The position numbers and the translations under genes were made by a program. From Heterodera schachtii (Eukaryota > Nematoda > Chromadorea > Rhabditida > Heteroderidae), in NCBI GenBank assembly GCA_023374025.1, contig SIJG01000142.1, positions 156,378 through 220,377 on the forward strand: a stretch of DNA of 64,000 nt, read 5' to 3'. Shown here piece after piece: positions 51,541-61,299 of this stretch (position 1 is the stretch's first letter; the number at the start of each line of letters is the position of its first letter). The notes below the pieces were generated by a model that saw only the letters and a list, made by a program, of their open reading frames with translations, did not search any database and was not told the DNA's origin.

Positions 51541-54080
51541 ATTTCAATTTTGCCTTTTTAAATTAAAGCACAAAACCCCAAAAAGCCCCCTCCCCCTCAT
51601 TAGGTTAGCCAGTTGAAGCTGATGGGGATGATGATGAGTAAGTAATTTGTGGAGGGGCGGGGATGGGTCGAGAATTGAAATGATGGGAGAGGGAGTCTTA
51701 AACGAGTCGAGAATTGAGTGCCGAGTTTGCCTAGTGGGTGCCGTTTGTGAGTGTGCGACTGCGCTGTGCCAAAACTGTGAGGATGGGGTGGGGGCATAAG
51801 TGCCGTGGTGTCCCTGAGGGCGAAAGGGAAGGGCACTTTCTTTACTTCGCGGCACGACGGCACTGTTTTGCCCCTGAGGGGCAGGCAAACGGGGAAAATT
51901 TGGGGGGAGAGGCGCCGTCGGCGGGGATGGCATAATTGAATTGGGGCGAAGAAAGTGAACGGAAGCGGAGGGGGAGGAGGGGAGGGGAAGGGCCGGCCCG
52001 AAAATGCAAAACTTCTCCTCAACTGAGAAGGATGGAAAAAAGGGATGCGCTAAATAAATGATGAATAAAATAGCAAAATGAGTGATGAAACAAAGTTTAA
52101 GCGCTAAAATTAAAAATTTTGGTGTAGAAAAATTTGATCAAAATAAGTGCAAAACAAAGTTAAAATTTTTAGGAGATCAGTTATTTATTTTCTACAAAAA
52201 TATATTAAAAAAACATTAAAAATAAAATTAGAATTTTTTATTTTTGGAAAAGAGAAGCAAATTGTACATATTTCAGGTAATCAGTTTATTATGCAAGACA
52301 AAAGTAATAATTTGACTAAAAAAAAATTGTAAATAATTTATTTATTTTTTGTTTTCCAAAAAAGTCCAATTTTATCCATATAAAATTTTATAATTTTTAA
52401 AGTAAATCCCAATTCATCGTAAAAATTTTCGGGAATCAATTTTTTTTATCCTAGACAAAAATAATTTGAAAAACTTAAAATTTTACCCATTTAAAAGTAT
52501 TCTTTTATATTGTTTTAAATAAACAAATTTACATTTTTCACATGTAAATTATTAATTTTTTAATTAAAATAATATTTTTATTTAATAAATTTCGATTAAA
52601 AATAAATTTGAAGAAATAGTGACAAAGATGGAATAATGATGGAGCTAAACCGCACAATTAACGACGACGAAACGATATGGCATAAAAAATTGGAATTGGG
52701 TGAGCTAAAAGTGCGCACTTATAAATTTTAAATTGAAACGGCGGCGTTTGAAAATGAAATGAAATGGGAGCGGAGGAAAAGCCGAAAAGCCGCGCGGGAA
52801 CAAAAAAAATCTCAAAGTAAAAAATTAAATAACGGAGAATAATTTTATATAAATTATTATTTAAGTGATATGAAAATAAATTAGCGTAATAAATTTTGAA
52901 ATTAACTTGGGCAATTAATTAAGCGTTCAATTAATAGAAAATTTCCAAAAGGGGCTTAATTAACCAATATTACATTTTCTATTATTTATTAGGCAATTCA
53001 AAATAGCAAGGCTCTTAAGTATAATTTTCAAATCGTTGCTACTTTCCTTTTCTGTGACCACAGAATTAATTTGTTTTTTAATTCTCCCACTCTTTTTAAA
53101 TTCAAATGGCTCTTTAACTTTATAACCCTTTGCCGAAAAATCCAAAATGAATCCCAAACTGCTTTATTTGTATGAGAAAGGGGCATAATTCATAAAATAT
53201 TTTACAAAATTTCGTGCGCTTTTGTTGATTAAAAAAAAAAAAAATTAAATTCTGTGGTCACAGAAGAAAGGAAAGTACCAAATCTTTTTGGTATCGTCGG
53301 TATTAAAGCACACAAATATTTTTATGTGCAAATTAAATCATTTTCATTGGAAATTGAAAACCTAAAAATCCGGGTTCTACAAAGTCGAATGTCCAATAAA
53401 AATTGGAAAAATTTTTTAAAAATTGAACAAATTTATTAGCAGGAAAATTCAAGAAAACAGCATAAATGAGGTCAATAGCATGCTCAGTTCTGAACGAACA
53501 AGTCTAAAATACTGATAACCTAGCTATGATTATGGCATAAAATTATTTACGGGCTAAAAATATTTTTCGTACATTTCCTAGTGAAATAAAGCCGCTTAAA
53601 AAAAGTTAAAAAAACTATAAAGCCCATCCTCACTAATGACCCTCATTAGTGTCCATTAAAAAATGGAGCAATTTAATTTGGGGCGCTGACAAATCAATTA
53701 AATTATACAATAATGGGACAACAATAGAACAAAACTTTTGGTAATGATGGTGGTGGAAATGCAATAAAATTTTTGGTCGGGAGCTTTTCTTCCTTCGGCG
53801 ATCGGTCGGTCGTCCGCTGAGTCTGTCCATTTTTCATTGTCGCCAAAACACACGCCGCTCTCAGCCGGGGATTAAAAATTGTTTGAAGTGGTTGGCGCGG
53901 GCCCTTGCGCCGGACATTTCAGTGCCAGGACGATTGAGTACCAAAGAGTGGGACAATCCATCAGCTGAGACAATTGGTCAACATTAGACAATCAGTCAGT
54001 GGATAATTCGTTAGAGGAATTTTTTTTTAGAAAATATCGGTCATATGGCCCGGAGCCCAAATTATACATCAATCGATAGC
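51541..54080. other. Intergenic stretch
   Basis: No supported gene. A G+C-rich patch (51590-52015) gives Pro-rich frames that look compositional. An inverted repeat built on tctgtgaccacagaatt lies at 53040-53066 and 53246-53278. Confidence 0.45.
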
Positions 54081-54081
54081 T

Positions 54082-54464
54082 CTCGGTCTGTAATGTAAGA
54101 ATCCGAAAGAATTTTTTTGCGGAAACCAATCCCTGAAGAGTTACAGACCCGGGACTGAACCGTCCAATTACTTAAAACGCATGAAATTGCTACAAAATAT
54201 ATACCAAGCGATTCCTCTCGGCATGTAACCCACAAATCCGAAAGAATTTTTTGATGAACTCGGTCTGTAATGTAAGAATCCGAAAGAATTTTTTTCCTGA
54301 AACCAATCCCTGAAGAGTTACAGACCCGGGACTGAAGTGGCCAAATGGCTTTGGGACTGAACCGTCCAATTACTTAAAACGCATGAAATTGCGACAAAAT
54401 ATATACCAAGCGATTCCTCTCGGCATGTTGTAACCCACGAATCCGAAAGAATTTTTTGATGAAA
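54082..54464. repeat. Two-copy tandem duplication, ~177-200 bp
   Basis: Copies start at 54082 and 54259 with ctcggtctgtaatgtaagaa and share tccctgaagagttacagacc, cttaaaacgcatgaaattgc and aagcgattcctctcggcatg in the same order. The second copy has a short insertion (gtggccaaatggctttggga). Confidence 0.85.
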
Positions 54465-54545
54465 AATAAATTTACCAAAGTTATGGGTGCTCAAAACCGG
54501 TTCAGTCAAAAAATAACAAAAATTCGTCAAATAAAAAGATCGAAT

Positions 54546-56536
54546 TTAGCTTATTGCGCTAAAAAAACCGCCGCACACTCGACTACGGCGGCCAGTAGGT
54601 GGGGCGAGACAACGGGCTACGGAAGATTCTTCTCCCTCCATTTCTTTCATCAACGGCGAAAATGGCGCCTCAACGAAGCGTTGGAGCTGAAACGGAAAAT
54701 TGTAAAATAAAACGAGAAAAAAGGATAAAATTTGTTCATAAATTTTTTTTAGTATTTTTGATAAAAACCGATAGTAAACTTCAAAAAAAAATTACTGCCT
54801 TTTTTCTAAATTCAATGTTGAATCAACGAAAATTCACGGGTTAATTTGACAATTAGTTGGTGCCATCCCTTTTTTGTCTTTATTTTTTAAATTTTAAAGT
54901 AATAAACTTTTTTTTAAATGAAAAAATATATTTAAACATATTAAACAAAAATGATGTGCTGCCGTACCTGGAGTTGATTGTCGCACAGAATCAAATCGGT
55001 GTGCAGCGAACATGAACAAATTGACGGGGTCAGCACCGTCAAATTGTTTTTGGACGCCTTCAGCACTTCCAACCGCTTCAATTGGCCTGCAAAAATGGGG
55101 CCATGAATTTTTGGACTTTTTTAAAATTATTATTTAAAAATTTGGATTTAATTTTATTGTGGATTTTGTTTAAAATTCCAAAATTTTGATGAAGACAATT
55201 AAAAAGGGTGCTTTAAATTTCCCCCTCCGTGTAAGAAAATTTTAAAAATTATTTTAAAAAATATCTTATTATGTTTTACCCTAGGAAAAAAATGAAAATT
55301 AGAAATTTCCATTTTTTTAATTTGACGGAGTGGAAAAACGGTAGGATGAACAATTAATATTAATAAAATCAATTTTATTAAAAGGAAAACAAACAAAAAT
55401 TCATCCGGACCCGGGTTTTAACAAAATTCCGTTCTCTAATTAAAAATAAAATTATAATTCCGTGTTTCCTAAAATAGCCCCCGGGGCTCTATTTTTCAAC
55501 ATTCTCCAAAAGGTGGGCTCTATTTTCGGGGGGCGGGGAGGGTACTGTATTTTATAGAAAATACGGTAATAGATTTTTAATGCATTTTTAAATATATTAT
55601 TATTAATTAATGAGGCATCAATCACCAACCGACTGAGCTGGGCAAGTGTTTCTCGCATAGCACCAGCTCGGCCAGGTTTTGCAGGTCGCCAATGTTCAGC
55701 GGCAGTTCCGTTAATTGGTTCCCACTGATGTCCAACGTGCGCAGCGCGCGGCACCGCAACACTTCGTCCATCAAATCGGTGTGCAGCGCACATGAACAAA
55801 TTGACGGGTTCAGCACCGTCAAATTGTTTTTGGACGCCTTCAGCACTTCCAACCGCTTCAATTGGCCTACAAAAATGGGCCATGAATTTTTGGATTTTTT
55901 AAATTAATGTCTAAAATTGGATTTAATAATTTTATTGTGGATTTGTTTAAAATTCCAAAATTTTGATGAAGACACTTAGAAAGTGCGCTTTTTAAATTTT
56001 CCCCTCCAGTAAGAAAATTTAAAAAAATAATATTTTTATATTTTACCCTAGGAAAAAACATCAAAATTAAAAATTTCCATTTTTTTAAATTTGCCGGAGG
56101 GGAAAAACGGTCGGATGAAACAAACTGCTCCCAAAAATTCAAACAAAATTTAATAATTATAAAATCAATTTTATTAAAAGGAAAACAAACAAGATTTCTT
56201 CCGGACCCGGGTTTTTACAAAATTCCGTTTTCTAATTAAAATAATAATTATAATACCGTGTTTCCTAAACTAGAACCCCCGGGGGCTTTGGTTTTCAACA
56301 TTCTTCAAAGGGTGGGCTCTATTTGCGGGGGGGGGGGGAGGGTACTGTATTTTATAGGAAATACGGTAATATATTTTTAATGCATTTTTAAATATAATAT
56401 TATTATTAATTAATGAGGCATCAATCACCAACCGACTGAGCTGGGCAAGTGCCGGCTTTGGTTCACGCACAGCACCAGCTCGGCCAGCTTTTGCAGGTCG
56501 CCAATATTCAGCGGCAGTTCCGTCAATTGGTTCCCA
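54546..56536 (-). CDS. LRR (LAP-like) gene fragment with tandem exon duplication
   Basis: Exons read on the minus strand: 56433-56536, 55630-55866, 54968-55086 and a possible terminal exon 54546-54686. They encode leucine-rich repeats: GNQLTELPLNIGDLQKL, then GQLKRLEVLKASKNNL with SCALHTDLMDEVLRCRALR, then a third diverged copy ending LILCDNQLQ. They resemble the LAP LRR region (compare RLKRLMILKADDNTI in the LAP gene), so this may be a partial paralogue. The complete middle exon is 237 bp and phase 1-1, so duplicating it keeps the frame; copies A and B share introns too. The terminal exon starts in matching phase 0. No start codon exon was found, so it may be a decaying gene. Confidence 0.55.
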
Positions 56537-56541
56537 CTAAA
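54990..56541. repeat. Tandem duplication of ~770 bp spanning an LRR exon and intron
   Basis: Copy A about 54990-55727 and copy B about 55772-56541 match along exon, intron and exon, for example tcatcaatcaccaaccgact-type sequence, gggtactgtattttata and ttccggacccgggtttt. The right edge of copy B falls exactly at tttttag|tgggaacc, creating or exposing a splice acceptor. Confidence 0.85.
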
Positions 56542-57656
56542 AACGATTTTTTCAATGGAAAATTCGGGAAAAATAAATAAATTTGGACACAATGCAACAA
56601 TTTGAGGGACTGTTTAATTTGATGGAAGAAAATTACAAAACGGAACCCGGGGGGGGGGGTACTTCTGCTGCTGCTGACTTTAAAGGAACAGCATGGGGAA
56701 ATTGGTTAATTAATTGAATTTTTAATCTCCGTCCAATTTAAACGGTGGAAAAAGTCATAAAATTAATTTTTGTCGAAGTTTCGGAAATTGACTGATTTAA
56801 TTTAATTGATGGTGCCGAAGCAGCAAAGATTTCCTTTTATAAACGAATGCTGTAAATGAATCTTACTTGTTTTCTCATACAAATATAAATTATTATTAAA
56901 AAAAAAAACCAATTTTCCCAGAAGTTACGTAAAAATTGCATTGAAAATGAAGTAAGCATTTAATGGGAAAATGGCACACATACTATACATATGTATATAC
57001 AGTAAAATTCCAAACGGAGATTTTTGGGAAATAAAATTTTGGATTTCAAAAAATTTTTAGCGCCTCGACCAATTAACCCCCTGATGATGTAAAAAGTATG
57101 GGTTAATGAGGAAAAAATGGCTAAAATAATTTAAAAAAGTACATCCATATTATATGGAGGAGAGACAAGATTTTGTTTGACAAACATTTTTTAACAGCCC
57201 TTCGAAGACCTCCATTAAATGAATTTCTCGAAAAATTGCTCTTTTTCAAAAATTTAAAAATCGGTTCAAAAATGCAAAAATTAATCTCTTTATTTGGTGG
57301 AATCTGTTAACAAATCACATACTTATTTTCAAAATTTTTCGCGCTGTACCCCCTGTTTTTACCAAAAAGTTTTTTGACAAACTGGGCTTAAAAAACAGTA
57401 CAAAAAGCAAAAAAAAAAAATGAAAAGGTCGTCGTCGCCCAGGGAAGCGGTACCCCTCCACCACCAACAAAAACCTGGGCGAAAATTTCTTCACGTCATG
57501 TTCCATATTGAAAAACCAGGTCTCAAAATTTAGGAATATGATTTCCGACGCTCGTATTTTAGAAAATCGAATTTGGGAGGCACAGAAAAAAAAATTCTTG
57601 AATTGAAATTTCCAACACCCAAATTTCATTAAAACGAATTTACGACACTTACCCCA

Positions 57657-58075
57657 TTTTGCTGGCGATAGGAGCGCCGTTGGTTGGCGCTGTGCCATTG
57701 TTGCTGGTCGTTCCATCCATGTTGCATGGCGACACATTGCTTGCGAGCACCTGATTAATTGAATTAGTATCAAAAAATTTTCCAAAAAAAAAAAAATTTT
57801 TTTTTAATGAAACAAAAACAATTAATGGTCAAGTGATGCCCCCGAGGCGGCGTCTAGGAATCTTTTTAGGTACATACATTTTTCAAAAAAAAATTGTACA
57901 TTACTTTCTCAACATTATAAACATTTTTTTAAATTTTCAATAAAAAAAAATTTTTTTTTTTTGAGAAAACTCAAAATCCCCCCCCCCCCCCTTCACCATC
58001 ATGTTGTTGAGGCTGGGAGCCATTTCCCGCTGTACAGTTGTTGTTGGTGTTGCTCTCTGTCGCGACCTGATTAAT
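57657..58075 (-). other. Two similar possible exons
   Basis: Segments about 57657-57755 and about 58007-58075 each follow an attaatcag acceptor and end at a GT donor (gggtaagtg, atggtgaag). Both encode Asn/Thr-rich sequence (for example NMDGTTSNNGTAPTNG). The preceding ttgataccaa...ttcaattaatcag is shared, so they look like duplicated exons. No start codon or partner exon was established; they could belong 5' of the LRR gene. Confidence 0.25.
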
Positions 58076-58380
58076 TGAATTGGTTGGTATCAAATGTTTT
58101 CAAGAAATATTTATTTTAAAGAAAACTTAAAAAAAATCCTCCCCCCCCCCCTTCCTTTTTACCGCTTGGACGAGGCCTTGGGCAAGAAGGCTCACACAGC
58201 AAGCAGGCGAATTAAAAATTATTTACATTTTATCTAAATGTTGGATATGAATCGAAGGCTTTGACTTTAAAAGTTTTGTCTAACTTATTTTTGGTTCTCA
58301 AGACAACAGACAAAAAGTCGGGTTCCTTTCTATTCACAAGTTTACAGGCCAAATCATTAAACAACACACTTAGTTTCTTA

Positions 58381-58466
58381 GGCCATAGCATTTTTCTCTT
58401 AATTGATCAACAAAAATACATTAGGCCATAGCATTTTTCTCTTAATTGATCAACAAAAATACATTA
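58381..58466. repeat. Perfect 43-bp tandem duplication
   Basis: ggccatagcatttttctctt + aattgatcaacaaaaataca + tta occurs twice with no mismatch (58381-58423, 58424-58466). It is recent slippage or a repair product. Confidence 0.9.
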
Positions 58467-58559
58467 TTTGTATCCATTGAAAGCTTAAAGTCTATAGAAG
58501 TTTTTATGTAACTCAATTCTATGATAAATGCAACATACAAGCAATTACTGCTTCTTTTG

Positions 58560-58938
58560 GGTCTACCTCAGTTCGGCCCCGGCACGGTTCGGCCCCAGCG
58601 AGTTTTTGGCTATAACTTTTTTCTTTGTCAACCAAATTCACATTCTTGGTATCATTCGAAAGCTCTTAACATGCTCTATTAGCCTGCAAAATTTCAAAAA
58701 AATTCGTAAATTTTGAACAAATTTATGGCCAAAAAAGTTGGAAAATTTGATTTTTTGAATTATTCTGACCATAACTTTTTTAAACCTTAACGAAATTTTA
58801 CAGAATTTTGCAGGCTAATAGAGGACAGTTAGTGCTTTCGAATGATACCAACAATGTTGAATTTGGTTGACAAAGAAAAAAGTTATAGCCAAAAAGCCGC
58901 TGGGGCCGAATCGTGCCGGGGCCGAACTGAGGTAGACC
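58560..58938. mobile_element. Fold-back element, GTTCGGCCCC tips
   Basis: Ends GGTCTACCTCAGTTCGGCCC and GGGCCGAACTGAGGTAGACC are perfect complements. Inner arms carry the core ggctataacttttttctttg, gtcaaccaaattcac and ttggtatcattcgaaagc. It is the closest relative of the element at 613-1073 but with two tip words instead of five. The flanking bases do not form a clear target duplication. Confidence 0.85.
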
Positions 58939-58951
58939 GGTACATACATAT

Positions 58952-59710
58952 CAGGGATGGGCCAAATCGAAAAATAAAATGCGAAACGCGAAACGCGAAA
59001 TTTGCGAAAGTAAAAATGCGAAATGAAAATAAATGCGAAACGCGAAATTCCAAAAAACGCGAAATTGCGAAACGCGAAAGCGGAAATTTTTTTCTACAAC
59101 TTTTTAATAGTTAAAATCATAAAGAAAAATCATTTTTTGTAAAATTTTATTCCAAATTTTAAAAATCAATAAAAAGCTTATTTGAGGCGCGCTTTTTCCA
59201 AAAATTTTTTTGGGACGAGGGGGCAGGCGGCGCCGGTAGGCGCCGCCGGGAAAATTTTTGAAAATTTGAATAAAATTTGTTGACAGATTTTCACAAAAAA
59301 GTGACCAAATTTTGCGAATTTGTAAATTTCTCTAAGGGAAAATAAGAGTTTTGTGGCGCCGCGGTGCCGATAGGCGCCGCTGGAACAGACTTTCATTTAA
59401 CTTACCAAATTTTGCGATTTTGGCCATTTTTCTAAGAAAAATTATGAGTTTTGGGGGCGCGGCGGTGCCGATAGGCGCCGCCGGGGAAAAAATTGGAAAT
59501 CTGAGCATATATAAACAGGTTTTCAATAAAAATTATCCAATTTATAGGTAAAATTTTGAAAAATTTTAGGGGAATTTAATCCAATTCTTAGGGGTGTAAA
59601 AGTCGCATTTCGCGCCAAAATGCGAAACGCCAAACGCGAAAGCGAAAGTGCCAAAAAAGGCGAAATATGCGAAAGCGAAACGCGAAAGCGAAAGCGAAAG
59701 CCCATCCCTG
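58952..59710. mobile_element. Non-autonomous hAT-like element, GCGAAACGCGAAA words
   Basis: Termini CAGGGATGGGC and GCCCATCCCTG. Flanks atacatat (58944-58951) and atacatat (59711-59718) are identical. Arms iterate gcgaaacgcgaaa. The interior holds three copies of ggcgccgccgg / gcggtgccgataggcgcc and the ccaattcttaggggtgta module. It is adjacent to the fold-back at 58560-58938. Confidence 0.9.
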
Positions 59711-59718
59711 ATACATAT

Positions 59719-60769
59719 CTATCCACAAAATGCATTGGTATGTGTGGCGTTCTATTTTGTGCTTATTCTGGCCAGCCTACTCAAATTTGTTGAAAAAATT
59801 TCATAACCCCTAGGAATTTTTTTTCGTAAATTTTCCCGATTTCAAGCAATTTTTGGCTTTTCAGTTCAGCACGAAGGAGTGATCTGATCATATTGGTACA
59901 AAAAGCTTTTTTTATCAGCAGTAAAAGTTAGCTTAGCCAGATTTTTTTCAAATTTTTCTGCCAGCTTGGAACTTGTATTTTTATCCAGCAGAAATCCAGG
60001 TTCAACATAAGTTCTCAGAATACCGAAAATTAATTTAATTCATTGCGTTAATTTTTTTTGAAGAAATAAATTTTTTGACTAAATTATAATAATTTGCAAC
60101 AAAATTTTAATCTTTGGCGCACTATTTCTTTGTCTCTGCTTAAGTGATAAATCTAACCATGCCTCAATTACCCGTAATTTATTAATTGGTTAATTAATTG
60201 TTATTTTACCGAAATTAGAAATTTTTATAATTAAGAGATAATAAAAAAAGTTATTTAGCTTTAAAAATAGCGATGCTCTTTATAATATTTATTCATGCTT
60301 TTTCTCTTTTTTGTTTGGTAGTCACTTTTACTTCCTTGAAATTTGGAAAATTATTTATAAGAGGCTAATAATGTTCATTTAAATTGTTGAACACTTTTTC
60401 CTAAATCTCCATTATATTGCCACATTTACTATACAAAATAAATTTACCATTTTTAAGGAAGATAAAAATGTAAACAAATATTCTAGAGAAAAAATCGCGA
60501 AAAATGGGAAAATTGCATATGGAATTTCAGGCCTCCGAAAAAAAAACAGATTTCCATTTTTCGAACCCTAGAAAAAAATAAATAAAAATTTTACAAAAAT
60601 TTTTCTTTTTTCCATCTGTTCTGAGTCGCAATTCCAATGTTTAAAATGACTGCAAATAATGATTACTTCTTCATTTCAAAATAAATTCTCATTTTGCCAA
60701 CTTTTTTTTTCATTCGAATGGAATTCTTAAAAAGAAAATTAAATTAAAAAAAAAATAAATTTATCAAAT
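59719..60769. other. Intergenic A+T-rich stretch
   Basis: No gene, RNA gene or structured repeat was recognised. Confidence 0.5.
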
Positions 60770-61279
60770 TTACTTTTGCCACCTTTTTCCATCGTTAGAA
60801 TGTTTTTCTCTTCTGCTAATGCCAAACTCTTTCGCAATTTGTTTCACTTTTCCATTTTTGTACATCTGTTAAATACATCAATTCGATTAGCTAATTCCTG
60901 CTTTTTCTTATAAATTTTATTTTCTTTTAAATTCTTTTTTCCATTCAAACTTTTTGGCAATTTTTTGCTCAATTTTATTTTGGAATTTTGCCGAATATTT
61001 CCCTTCTTCTTTTATGCTTGAATTTATGAACAACTTTGCATTTTTGTTGATAATTCAATTTTTTGTCCTGATCAATGCCAATTGAGTCTGCCGAAATTAA
61101 TTCGTTTTTTTGGTATTTTTCATTTTGATCAATTTGTTGGCCATTTGAATTTTGCTTAGTTTCCATCCTTGGCCAAATATTTCATCAAAATTTTGCTTCG
61201 CGTTCTTTTCAGACAATTTAACTGATAAATATTCTTTGATTGAGTAAATTATGAAGAAGAAAATAAAAATTTTATTCAT
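60770..61279 (-). CDS. Possible Lys-rich secreted protein with HTH-like tail
   Basis: An ATG at 61279 opens MNKIFIFFFIIYSI, signal-peptide-like, followed by a Lys/Asn-rich segment. An overlapping +1 frame (60975-61166) continues with ELISADSIGIDQDKKL and a basic KHKRRRREI-like cluster. After a taacag acceptor, 60770-60865 encodes KNGKVKQIAKEFGISRREK and a stop, which resembles a helix-turn-helix or psq-type repeat. A donor at AAATGCAAA|GTTGTTC would join the last two in phase. The frame change between the first two parts is unexplained (indel or missed intron). No family is recognised; the A+T composition allows chance frames. Confidence 0.3.
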
Positions 61280-61299
61280 AAAAATTCATTTTCTGTAAA

